Shown piece after piece: positions 46,101-55,061 of a stretch of DNA of 64,000 bases. Source of the DNA: Thermothelomyces thermophilus ATCC 42464 (Eukaryota > Ascomycota > Sordariomycetes > Sordariales > Chaetomiaceae); the NCBI RefSeq assembly GCF_000226095.1, contig NC_016472.1, positions 5,518,001-5,582,000 on the forward strand, given 5' to 3'. The position numbers and the translations under genes are program-made. The notes below the pieces were generated by a model, which saw only the letters and a program-made list of their open reading frames with translations, did no database searches and was not told where the DNA came from. Position 1 is the stretch's first letter. Every line of letters begins with the position of its first letter.

Positions 46101-47001
46101 GCTGTCAACGGCATATCACCCACAGACTGACGGACAAACGGAGCGACTAAACCAAGTTGTTGAGCAGTACCTCCGTTCTTACGTCAACTACCAGCAAAAC
46201 GACTGGGTCATGCTGTTGCCAACAGCACAACTCGCTTACAACACGACGCCAACGGAGACGACCAAAGTCACACCGTTCTTCGCGAACTACGGATATGAAG
46301 CAGACCTTAGGCAAGGACCAGAGGTCACAGTGCCAAGAGCAGCAGTCAAAGCAGAACAGATGCACGCACTGCACGAGAAGCTCAAGAAGGAACTCGAGTT
46401 TGTCAAGACCAGAATGAAGAACTACTACGACAAACACAGGCTCGAGGGACCTCGCCTAGAGAGGGGAGATAAAGTCTACCTGATCGCACGAAACTTACGA
46501 ACCAAACGACCAAGCACGAAGCTGGACTTCAAGAAGGTCGGACCCTTCGTTATCAAAGAACGAATTTCGACATCCAACTACCGACTATCGTTACCGTCAT
46601 CTATGCGACTACGGACGGATGTTTTTCATATTTCACTTCTCGAACCAGCACCAAAGAACGCCAAGGTTGCCACGCACATCGAAGCAGAGGACGAAGAGGA
46701 AGAATGGGACGTCGAAGAAATTCTGGATTCACGCATCATCAACGGAGAACTGCAGTACCTGGTCAAATGGCTTGATTTTGGGCCAGAAGACAACTCATGG
46801 GAACCAGTTAAGAACCTGAGTTGCCCCGAGAAACTTCAGCAGTTCCACCAGAGGAACCCTGACCGACCGAAAGCGACGAACCCGAAACCAACCCGAAATC
46901 GGCCAGCAAGGACGGATCCAAAGGAACTTCAGGATACACGGCATCCCAAAGCTGTCCGAAATCGGCGGACAGGCGAGATGGGGTCGAAGAAGACGCAGTA
47001 A
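43138..47001 (+). CDS. Element A Pol (protease, RT, RNase H, integrase, chromodomain)
   Basis: Expressed as a Gag-Pol fusion by -1 shift. The open frame runs from 43138; numbering here counts from GTG 43201 (1266 residues). Aspartic protease LALVDSGAEMN (D54). Reverse transcriptase about 300-480, with LCVDYRQLN, FGLTNAPATFQ and YLDD (446-449). RNase H from about 590 (ETDASDYAIGGQLG, HDKELLAIVEA, ARADILSRR). Integrase with a HHCC finger (GGHKG, CDICNRSK) and a DD35E core at D879, D945 and E981. GPY/F module (KKVGPFVIKERI). Chromodomain about 1168-1220 (EEWDVEEILDSR, YLVKWLDFG, SWEPVKNL). All catalytic residues are present. The chromodomain probably guides integration to H3K9-methylated chromatin, consistent with its landing inside RIP-decayed DNA. 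Confidence 0.95.
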   Translation, partial: PGKRVRALRGARKPLTPAQRRVVAQYRRNWRKRPLYRDLPAETWEIAAIFGRRRQDKRLWITAQWKQHEMLALVDSGAEMNLISPTLVNQLRIPWRMKRKHGIVKGPFPTQWVRRETEPIDITVAGKTTAVVFSIVDMGNDKDMILGLPWHEDYDPDISWKNGGHLRPRMESYSTSEMGSAQGSRADDAQRKACPTDPPQETDSGRQTTTDSGRSGITIPTLRQEERAESPIAVLSVDECGALQWEQWVETGEIASIAMDGTKFAYYQKTERRDKTGEVPKEYEGHPAFEPKHLEGLPEHGPWDHEIKLKEGARLKFFKIYHTSQTQNEELKRYLEENLRRGHIRPSTSPAGYPILFVPKKDGKLRLCVDYRQLNEQTVKNRYPLPLISRLRDQLAGAQYFTRLDLPSAYNHIRIKEGDEWKTAFRTPYGHYEYLVMPFGLTNAPATFQALIDQAIRPFLDKFAVCYLDDILIFSKTMDEHRKHVKAVLDALHAYKLSVNKGKSEFHVRKTVFLGYEISPGQIRMEPSKVEAIKNWPRPTSVTEVRSFIGFANFYRMFLRNFGAIARPLHELTKKNAEFQWEEQHEQAFTQIRDAITEDPVLVLPDPKKPFEVETDASDYAIGGQLGQRDEQGKLHPVAFFSKKLDGPRLNYPIHDKELLAIVEAFKEWRPYLSGTIEPVQVYTDHKNLRYFTTTKELNGRQIRWAEFLAEFNFEIRYKKGKENARADILSRRTDHTKGRTETTLPLFKERIDGTLHHETQTPVEDDPLDSFLECCAIFREERINEAQYQAAPGPVVPDGVEEKDGKLWYRGKAYIHDKGQQLRMIRELHESKLGGHKGVTKTVAQVKKHYDFPQLTTRVKEVVRNCDICNRSKTARHKPYGLLQPLPTADKPWSSVTMDFITKLPESKDTATGVTYDSILTVVDRLTKWAYFFPYKESWTAEQLADVIYRQVASVHAWPQEWITDRDTKFASKFWQALMQRLGVNSKLSTAYHPQTDGQTERLNQVVEQYLRSYVNYQQNDWVMLLPTAQLAYNTTPTETTKVTPFFANYGYEADLRQGPEVTVPRAAVKAEQMHALHEKLKKELEFVKTRMKNYYDKHRLEGPRLERGDKVYLIARNLRTKRPSTKLDFKKVGPFVIKERISTSNYRLSLPSSMRLRTDVFHISLLEPAPKNAKVATHIEAEDEEEEWDVEEILDSRIINGELQYLVKWLDFGPEDNSWEPVKNLSCPEKLQQFHQRNPDRPKATNPKPTRNRPARTDPKELQDTRHPKAVRNRRTGEMGSKKTQ
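43141..43171 (+). promoter_or_regulatory. Programmed -1 frameshift signal, gag-pol
   Basis: Slippery heptamer G GGA AAC (43141-43147) in the gag frame, 6-nt spacer GGGTCA, then hairpin GGGCCC-TTCGAG-GGGCCC (43154-43171; six GC pairs plus a T-G pair). Pol is open in the -1 frame from 43138, after TGA at 43135-43137, and has no usable ATG near its start. The same heptamer and hairpin survive in decayed element E1 (55019 onward). Confidence 0.8.
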
Positions 47002-47446
47002 CCCCAGAAGCTTCCGCTGCCACCGCCGCCGCAGCCTCCTCACGTTCCACTCGCTCCAACTCCTCCACACTGTCGATACCCCGAGCGATAGCCCTCATCA
47101 TCTTCTCAAACCACATTCGCTTCTGTTTCCGGAGACGAAGGACCCGCTCCTCAGCAGCCATAAGCTCATCCTCAAGTTTTTGATGCTGAGCCGCAATAGA
47201 CCGAAGCTGAGCAGGAGAAACGCCAAGAACGTCACAATTCGAACGCTTGTTGCGAACGCACTCTGCGCATCGAGAAGAATCGCTTTTCGAAACCTCGCAC
47301 GAACTAAGGCCTTTGGACTCGCACGGCGTACAAGGACGCATCGTTAAAAGATTATCCGAGGAGAGAATCGCGGCCAGGAGATGGTTGGCACGAAGAGTCG
47401 ACGCAGCAGGTTTAGATTTCGACTTCTTTCTCACACGATCAGCCAT
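46808..47446 (-). CDS. Element A antisense Zn2Cys6-like coiled-coil protein
   Basis: Complete 212-codon frame on the strand opposite gag-pol, ATG at 47446 (MADRVRKKSKSK), TAA at 46808-46810, overlapping the last 194 bp of pol. Cysteines C39, C42, C50, C60, C63 and C71 have the spacing CX2CX7CX9CX2CX7C, close to the Zn(II)2Cys6 DNA-binding module of fungi. A coiled coil follows (about 85-138, with RLRKQKRMWFEK and SVEELERVE), then a Ser/Ala-rich tail. The start is 132 bp from the 3' LTR. Equivalent decayed frames occupy the same place in B, C and E1, which argues for a real, conserved gene. The frame can be extended upstream into the LTR only through non-ATG codons. Function unknown; a DNA-binding regulator is an inference. 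Confidence 0.75.
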   Translation of the reverse strand: MADRVRKKSKSKPAASTLRANHLLAAILSSDNLLTMRPCTPCESKGLSSCEVSKSDSSRCAECVRNKRSNCDVLGVSPAQLRSIAAQHQKLEDELMAAEERVLRLRKQKRMWFEKMMRAIARGIDSVEELERVEREEAAAAVAAEASGVTASSSTPSRLSADFGQLWDAVYPEVPLDPSLLADFGLVSGSSLSVGQGSSGGTAEVSRGNSGS

Positions 47447-47541
47447 CTCGACAACATCGTGGGAAGGCAAAGGAAGGAAGAAACTGGGAAACGCAATTAC
47501 GTACAGACAGGGGATGATGGCGCTATTTGAAACGGACCGGA

Positions 47542-47561
47542 GTCTTTCGAGGACGAAAGAC
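47542..47561 (+). other. Pre-PPT hairpin of element A
   Basis: GTCTTTCG, loop AGGA, CGAAAGAC: 8-bp stem. B, C and E1 have GGCTTTCG/CGAAAGCC or near variants at the same place; the T-A pair in A replaces G-C in the others on both arms. Confidence 0.7.
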
Positions 47562-47563
47562 CT

Positions 47564-47573
47564 GAAGGAGGGG
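47564..47573 (+). other. Polypurine tract of element A
   Basis: GAAGGAGGGG, followed by CATCG and then the 3' LTR. Primer site for plus-strand DNA synthesis. The CATCG spacer between tract and LTR is also present in B and C, and as CATCA in E1. Confidence 0.7.
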
Positions 47574-47578
47574 CATCG

Positions 47579-47992
47579 TGTCACGATTTGGCTGCATAAG
47601 GCGACCCGGCAAGGCGCACAGAACCAATCAGGAACCACAAGACCTAAGGACCAATCAGGAAGTGATCGCAGTGATCGCACTTCGATCAAGACGAGCACTT
47701 GGGTAACGATCGCAGGATCGCAGCAGCGATCGCACGATCAAGACTCAAGGGGGAAAGGACAAGGAAATTGTATATAGTCACTCGTTCTGGCGAACTCTGG
47801 GAGTTCACCAGTGGTAACAATCACAATCACAGTACTCATACCAAGCATTGCTGATTACTGTGAGAGACAACTCTAAGTGTTGTTGTGAACCCTTTGGCTT
47901 CACCGAATCCCTCAGACGACCTGCCTGCTTGTCCCGCTTCACCCACCTCCGTCTGGACCCTTTCAGAAGCAGTCTGAGTTGGGTTCGTCACA
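47579..47992 (+). repeat. 3' LTR of element A
   Basis: 414 bp, by eye identical to 40481-40894. Followed by the duplication CAACG. Confidence 0.95.
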
Positions 47993-49999
47993 CAACGAGA
48001 CAAATAAAAGAAGCTATATTCTATAGCCTTCTTTTTAAAAAAGCTCGATAGACTATATCTTAATTATCCGATCTATAACAAGGAACTACTTATGATTATT
48101 AAAGCTTTTAAGGAATAGCGACTATACCTTAGTAATACGACTAAACTAGTATAGGTATATATAGATTATAAGAACCTACGATACTTCATAACGACAAAAG
48201 AACTTAATAGACGATAAATACAATAGGCAGAATTCTTTATAGAATTTAACTTTAAGATCTGCTATGAAAAGAATAAAGAGAATATACAAGCAGATATCTT
48301 AAGCCGATAAACAGATTATACGGAAGGATAAACGGAAATAATACTACTATTGTTTAAGGAACGAACAGACGGAACGCTATATTACAAAACGTAGATACCT
48401 ATAGAAGATAATCTACTTAACTCGTTCTTAGAATGCTACGTAATCTTTCGAGAAGAAAGGATTAACGAGGTATGGTATTAAGTAGTACCTAGACTACTAG
48501 TACCTAATAGAGTAGAAGAAAGAGATAGGAAACTCTAGTATCGAGGCAAAGTATATATCTATAACTAAGATTAATAGCTACGGATGATTCGAGAACTCTA
48601 CAAGTCAAAACTCGGAGGATATAAAGGAGTTACAAAGACTATTATACAAGTTAAGAAACACTACGACTTTCTATAATTAATGGTATAAGTTAAGGAAGTT
48701 ATATAGAACTACGACATTTATAATCAAAGCAAAACGGTATAATATAAGCCGTATAGGCTACTTTAGCTATTACTAATAGCTAATAAACTATAGAGCTTGG
48801 TTATAATAGACTTTATTACGAAGCTACTAGAATCTAAGGACATGGCTATAGGAGTAATCTATAATAGTATTCTTATTATAATAGATTGCCTAACTAAATA
48901 GGTATATTTCTTTCTCCATAAGGAGTCCTAGACAGCTAAATAGTTAGTAGACGTAATCTATCGGCAAGTTGCATTAGTATATGCTTAGCTATAAGAATAG
49001 ATTACCAATAGAGATACTAAGTTCGTATCGAAGTTCTAGTAAGTATTAATGTAACAATTAGGCGTCAATAGCAAGCTATTAATAGTATATTACCCGCAGA
49101 CTAATAGACAAACGGAGCGACTAAACTAAGTTATTAAGTAATACCTCTACTTTTATATTAACTACTAGCAAGATAACTAGGTTATACTATTGCTAATAGT
49201 ATAACTTGCTTATAATATAATACTAATAGAAACAACTAAAGTTATACCGTTCTTTATAAACTATAGATATAAAGTAGACCTTAGGTAAGGACTAGAGGTT
49301 ATAGTGCCAAAAGCAATGGTTAAAGCGAAACAAATATATATACCATATAAGAAGCTTAAAAAGGAACTCGAGTTTGTCAAGACCAGAATAAAAAACTACT
49401 ATAATAAATATAGGCTTAAGGGACCTTGCCTAGGAAAGGGAGACAAAGTCTACTTAATTATATAAAACCTACGAACTAAACGACTAAGTACAAAGCTAGA
49501 CTTTAAAAAGGTTAGACCTTTCGTTATTAAAGAACGAATTTCGACATCTAACTACCGACTATCGTTACCGTCATCTATACGACTATAGACAAATGTTTCT
49601 TATATTTCACTTCTCGAACCAGTACCAAAGAACGCCAAAATCGCTATAAACATTGAAGCAAAGGACAAAGAGGAAGAATAGGACATTAAAGAAATTCTAG
49701 ATTTATATACTATTAATAGGGAACTATAATATCTAGTTAAATAGCTCGATTTCGGACTAGAAGACAACTTATAGGAACTAGTTAAGAACCTAAACTACCC
49801 TAAGAAACTAGAATAGTTCTACCGGCAGAACCCGGATTGACTAAAGGCAAAACCGGGACAAAATCGAAGACAGCACCCTAGTTAATAACATTAACGCTAC
49901 CATTAAGCTATATACCTAGAACCACCTCCGATTCCTACTGCCCTACCTCTTCTAATTTATCTAAAGATATAAGACCCCGGCGAACTATCTCTGACCCTT

Positions 50000-50888
50000 G
50001 AGACAATAACGATCGCTTCTGACGACGAATACGGTCTAAACGAGCTAGAGACTCGTCTAGACGACGCTACGCTTTTGCTAACGAATTACGATCGGCACGG
50101 AGAGCCTCCTTAGCATCTTATTCTAATCGGTCGAGGCGTTTTAACTCGTCTATAATGCGAGATACTACAGAAGTTAGTATAGGAAAAATATACTAATAAA
50201 GGAATATAGACAAGACAAGACCGGAACTGTCACGAGCCAACTATATACCATGACCTGGTAGGGCGTAGCAGGCTAAACGAGCCACCAATCAAGAAGGGCA
50301 CGGAGCGAGGCCAATACGGGATCGCTAGGGAGCGCGGGCTACCACGGGCGAACAATTGCCAAAAGGGAAAGATAGCAGAGGATAGCCAGCTACCAAAGGC
50401 GATCCTAGAGCAGGCTAGAAGGGGACTATAAGCGACCGATAGAAGTATATATATATATAAATAATTACTTGTTATGGTAGACTCTGGGAGTTTACTAGTG
50501 ATAGTAACCTATAATTATAGTACTTATAATAAGCATTACTAACTACTGTGAGAGATAACTCTAGTGTTGTTATAAACCCTTTGGCTTTACCGAATCCCTT
50601 AGACGACCTGTACGCTTGTCTCGCTTAATTTACCTCTGTCTGAACCCTTTTAGAAGAAGTCTGAGTTAGGTTCGTCATAGGAACCCTAGAACCGTCGTAT
50701 GACCTCCTGTAATGAACGTATTTACTATAACGGGAAGAGCTCTCTATTATATGGTAGCAAAGGCTATAAGAAAAACAATAGAAACAAGGCATTACTTCAA
50801 ACCCTAGCTTGTTAATAGTAGTAACTAGGGTAATATACTCCTCGGTTTTTACAGACCTTTTTGTCAAATGCTTTACTATACGAGGCAT
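50000..50888 (-). pseudogene. Element B antisense Zn2Cys6-like gene, decayed and split
   Basis: Starts at ATG 50888 (MPRIVKHLTKRSVKTEEY), 123 bp from the 3' LTR. The Cys module reads MPCFYCFSYSL onward with Cys-to-Tyr changes; restoring positions only, the spacing is CX2CX6CX8CX2CX6C. Interrupted by solo LTR E' (50228-50679) and resuming at 50227 with a charged coiled-coil stretch (IIDELKRLDRLE, LARLDRIRRQKRSLL) to about 50000. N-terminal sequence differs from A, but layout and the RxRxQKR element match. Confidence 0.65.
50228..50679 (+). repeat. Solo LTR E'
   Basis: 452-bp LTR of the E type (TGTCACGAGCCAAC) with perfect 5-bp duplication GGAAC (50223-50227/50680-50684), inserted in the element B antisense gene. 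No internal sequence. Confidence 0.9.
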
Positions 50889-50974
50889 GTTATTAGTAGT
50901 ATATAGAAGAAAAAGGGGAAAAACAGGATATAACTCACTTAGGGGTGTTAGCGCTATTTGAAACGGCCTAAGAT

Positions 50975-50995
50975 AGGCTTTCGGGTCGAAAGCCT
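50975..50995 (+). other. Pre-PPT hairpin of element B
   Basis: AGGCTTTCG, loop GGT, CGAAAGCCT: 9-bp stem before the tract GAAGGAGGGG. Confidence 0.7.
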
Positions 50996-51011
50996 TGAAG
51001 GAGGGGCATCG

Positions 51012-51432
51012 TATCACGGAAATATATATATAGGACGCCGCCTAAGCTGCCTTCCTTGGTAGCCTAATGGGATAACAGGCACGAACGGACTAATTAGGAA
51101 AGGATCACACTTGGCAAAGTGATCTATATACTACAGGATCACTAATATAGCTGTGATCCTAATGGCAAAGGATCACTAAGTGAAGAGTAATCCCGGGATT
51201 ATATATATATATAGATAGTCATTCGTTATAGTAGACTCTAGGAGTTTACTAGTGGTAATAATTATAATTACAGTACTCTTACTAAGTATTGCTGATTACT
51301 GTGAGAGACAACTCTAGTGTTGTTATGAACCCTTTGGCTTTACCGAATCCCTTAGATGACCTGCCTGCTTGTCACGCTTAATCTACCTTCGTCTGAACCC
51401 TTTTAGAAGAAGTCTGAGTTAGGTTCGTCATA
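51012..51432 (+). repeat. 3' LTR of element B
   Basis: 421 bp, TATCACGG to GTCATA, followed by GATAG. Confidence 0.87.
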
Positions 51433-51437
51433 GATAG

Positions 51438-52321
51438 GTTCTAACGTAAAAGCTATCTTAAGAGCTTTAAAGGCCTCTTGTTCCTTAGTCCCTTACTAAA
51501 ATAGGGTATTCTTATAAGTTAACTGTATTAAGGATATAGTTAACTCGGAGAAGTTAGGGATAAAGTCTTAGTAGAAGTTTATAAACCCTAGGAAACTCTA
51601 TACTCCCTAGACCTTATATAGTACCTCCTACTTATAGATAGCGGCTAGCTTTTCAGGATCTAGGTAAACCTAAGCCCTTACCTTTACAATATAGCTAAGG
51701 TATTTAACTTCTTTTATAGTAAATATATACTTCTTAAGATCCAATATAAGTCTTGCTTTTTATAGCCTTTAGAGCACGTCTCTTACCTACCTTATATAAT
51801 CTTCTTTACTATCTAATATATGAATTAAAATATTATTAAGGTATATTATTATAAAGTCTCTAAGTATCAGGCTAAGAGTATTATTAATATATTATTAGAA
51901 AGTTATAGGTATACTTATAAGTCTAAAGGGGTAGATAAGCCATTTAAAGAGGCTAAACTAGGTCCGAAATACTATTAAATACTTATAGCTCTTCATAATC
52001 TAGATACGGTAGAAGGCCGCCTAGATGTTAAGCTTCGTAAACCACTTAGCTCTAGCTAGGGAGCAAAGCGTCTCCTTAATAAACGGAAGGGAGTACTAAT
52101 CTTGCTTCGTAATCTTATTTAACGTCCGATAGTCGATATAGAACCTCTATCTTCTATCTGCCTTCTTTACTAAGAAGATAGGGGCAACGGCTAAAGAAGA
52201 GCTAGCTCGGATCTATCCCTTATCTAGCAAGTTAATAACTTACTTTTAGACTTCTAATGAATGATCTCGTAGTATATTATAAAGAGGCCTCTAAGGGAGT
52301 TTAGGAATCTTTCTATCTAGG
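51438..52321 (-). pseudogene. Element D pol, reverse transcriptase part, decayed
   Basis: Minus-strand reading from 52321 gives a decayed LDKG*IRAS and PIFLVKKAD, then YIDYR (VDYR site), the YLNNILI form of YLDDILI near 51.83 kb, and LGFINFYQDF, before joining the RNase H at 27941 across element B. Confidence 0.75.
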
Positions 52322-52772
52322 TGTCACGAGCCAACCATATACCGCGACCCGGTAGGGTGCAGCAGGCTGAATGAGCCACCAATCAAGAAGGACACGAAGC
52401 GAGGCTAACACGGATCGCTAGGGAGCACAGGCTACCACGGGCGAACAATTGCCAAAAGGGAAAGATAGCGGAAGATAGCTAGCTACCAAAGGCGATCCAA
52501 GGACAGGATCGAAGAGGGCCATAAGCAGTCAGAAGGAGTATATATACATATAGATAGTCACTTGTTATAGTGGACTCTGGGAGTTCACCAGTGGTAACAA
52601 TCATAATTACAGTACTTATACCAAGCATTACTAGTTACTATAAGAGATAACTCTAAGTGTTGTTATAAACCCTTTGGCTTTACCAAATCCCTTAGACGAC
52701 CTGCTTACTTGTCCCGCTTAATCTACCTTTGTCTGAACCCTTTTAGAAGAAGTCTGAGTTAGGTTCGTCACA
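52322..52772 (+). repeat. 5' LTR of element E1
   Basis: 451 bp; followed by CG and the primer site TTGTTACTACT, one C-to-T from the intact site. Confidence 0.88.
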
Positions 52773-52799
52773 CGTTGTTACTACTCCCTTTGTTTTATT

Positions 52800-55061
52800 A
52801 TGGTTCAAAACAGAGGTAATCTCGACCTCGATATCGATATAGCTACTAACGTTATAGCCGAATAGCTGCTTGCCTAGCTTGGTTAACTCTAGTAGCAGAT
52901 CTAGGAGTTAGACTAGAGAGATAAGGCTACTTAAGCCCGAATTAAGAAACTCGAGAACGGCGAAAAGTACTTATAGAAACTGGTTAACAAGGCCTACGCT
53001 AAAATCGAGGCGCTTAAGACTGCTAAAGTGAGCTATATCAAGATCGAATTACCTAGTAAATACGGAGGAACTAAGGAGGATCTCGTAGGATTCCTAATAA
53101 ACCTCCGATCCTACTTCTGGCTTAATAATAACAAGTTTCTAGATGACAAAGCTAAAGTCCTCTATATAGCTATAAGACTAGAGGGCAAGGCCTTTAGATG
53201 GTTTGAGCCTACGTGGAACGACTATCTCACTGAGGAAGACGAAGACGACCGAGACACGTTTATATAGGCAGTCTTCTAATCTTACAACCGTTTCGAAGAA
53301 GAGCTTTGGAAGGTTTTTGGCGATAAAGACAAGAAGATTTATACGTAAGAAAGACTTGCCAATCTCTGATAGACTAAGTCAGTAGTTTCCTATACTATAT
53401 AGTTTAGATAGGATATATTTAAGTCTTAGCTTAACGATAAGGCGTTAATATAATTATTCTATAACGGCTTAAAGGAAAAGGTTAAAGAAGAGCTATATAA
53501 GTACGATCGGCCTGAGACCCTAGATAAATATATCGTATAGGCCATTAGAATCGATGATTAACTCTATATACGAGAGTAGTAGAAACGAGGTCAAATAAAT
53601 AGAACTATAGTCAAGGCTAATGACAAGAAAAAGCGAGCGTATATTAGTACCTCGTACAGGACGTACCCCGGAGCTATAGATATAGATATAGCGTAGAAGC
53701 AGGACTAGAAAAAGACGACTAAAGACAAGTCTAATGCTACTTACTATAACTACGGAAAGAAAGGGCACTATAAGCGAGAATACTAGAGCCTAAAGAAAGA
53801 ATGGAAACTAACCCCTAGGAAGGAAATTACGGCTATCGACGAAACTACTAAGGACGTTATCAAAGTAGCGGCTACGAGCTACGAAGACAGGGGTAGTAAT
53901 ACGGATAGTCTCGGATATAACGATAATAGTAAAGACGAACAAGTACTAAACTCCGAACTAGTCACTATAAACCTAGAGATAGGTCTTGCCAAATGGGATA
54001 TAGTAAGAGAATATATACTGCTAGTTTCGATTCTCCTAGCCTTGAGGCAGTAGGGTTTTATGGTTATATAAAGGCAGGATAGATCGTAGACAACCGATAC
54101 CTAAGGAATCGAAAGACCTAGACCTAATATTCTATTCCTTTAGGAACGAATCGAATAGTACTATAATAAAGTTTTTCGGCTTAATATAGAACTATATAAA
54201 CGGGATAGACGCTTGATTTGACTTGCCTAGTAGAGTAATAGAATGAGGGATGAGATAAAGGAACTCTGATATATTATAGAAATTATTAAAGGAGAATAGC
54301 CTATAATATATAATAGGCCTAATAGCTATACTAAGTATCTTGACGGCTAGTAACTTAGTAATGACATATAAAACCTAGAATACTAGTTTATATATATAAA
54401 CCGTGGAAAAGACGAGTATACGTGGGAAAGCTACTAGAAGAAACACTCCTATATTAGTACTAGAGTACCTATAGTCTACGTATAATGGGAAGGATTCAGG
54501 AAAGAATTCTAATACCTCCTAGGCGATGCTACGCAACTACACCCTTGACACGAGGCATATGCGCAAGTGCCCTGGTTCTAGTGTATGGTATATAAATGCC
54601 GATACCACTTCCGTGACAAATTCGAAAATAATCACTAGCCGACCCGATAAGGAAATGAGGACAGAAGCTTACGCTCTATGGAATAGGTTTACGATGTAGG
54701 AAACAGAGCGGCCGAATTGCTCTAGAGGATCGAAGCCTGCGATCTAGAAGGTATTACGATAGTTCTAAGACAAGCCTAGCCTAGGCACTACGGAATAGGA
54801 CGAGACACGTAAGACTCGTGCTAGAGCAACGATTACCTCTATTACGTAGACGAAAAGAAATTGCGAATTCGGGAGCTTTAGACGAAGCTATAGTACGTAC
54901 GATGGAAAGTAGAACGGAACTAATGGTAGGAAGCTATAAGCACTTAATGGCTTACGGAAATGAGTACGATTAACGAAGCCGCTATTAGCTAAATAATTAA
55001 AGAGGTTAGCACTGACCTGGGAAACGGGTTAGGGCCCTTCGAGGGGCCTAGAAACTATTAA
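52800..55061 (+). pseudogene. Element E1 gag, decayed
   Basis: ATG kept at 52800; stops appear within the first 25 codons. Clean stretch near 53060-53265 shows KYGGTKEDL and RWFEPTWNDYL. The frameshift site (GGGAAAC at 55019-55025, hairpin GGGCCCTTCGAGGGGCC) is nearly intact. TAA at 55059-55061. Confidence 0.85.

Larger units (their letters stand above)
40481..47992 (+). mobile_element. Element A: intact chromodomain Ty3/gypsy retrotransposon
   Basis: 7512-bp element with 414-bp LTRs that I read as identical, perfect 5-bp duplication CAACG (40476-40480/47993-47997), a self-priming-type primer site, open gag (753 codons) and pol (1266 codons) in the -1 frame, an antisense gene and a polypurine tract. 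It is the only copy free of RIP-type stops and the only one with normal codon use, sitting inside an RIP-ruined relative (B). This points to insertion after the last effective RIP on this locus. Pol order protease-RT-RNase H-integrase plus chromodomain places it among chromoviruses. Confidence 0.95.
38641..49860 (+). pseudogene. Element B pol, decayed and split by element A
   Basis: Pol remains at 38641-40480 and 47998-49860 with element A between them. The break falls in RNase H, right after the sequence corresponding to IGGQLGQ in element A pol, and the other side resumes with the next codons. RT, integrase and chromodomain are traceable but closed by stops. Confidence 0.8.
27942..51432 (+). 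mobile_element. Element B: RIP-decayed chromodomain gypsy element, itself a host of four insertions
   Basis: Plus-strand element of the same coding family as intact element A. Bounded by 421-bp LTRs and a duplication GACAG (27937-27941)/GATAG (51433-51437), the single difference being a RIP-type C-to-T. Its own pieces are 27942-28193, 35756-37474, 37902-40480, 47998-50227 and 50685-51432, about 7.5 kb in all. The 5' LTR is split by element C. The internal part is interrupted by solo LTR A', element A and solo LTR E'. Gag and pol follow element A codon for codon, with CAG/CAA to TAG/TAA and TGG to TAG stops throughout. Confidence 0.88.

Noticed and set aside
47447-47698. Extension of the antisense frame into the 3' LTR of element A
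   Set aside because: The extra 84 codons start at a non-ATG codon in the LTR; the ATG at 47446 matches the start position in B, C and E1.
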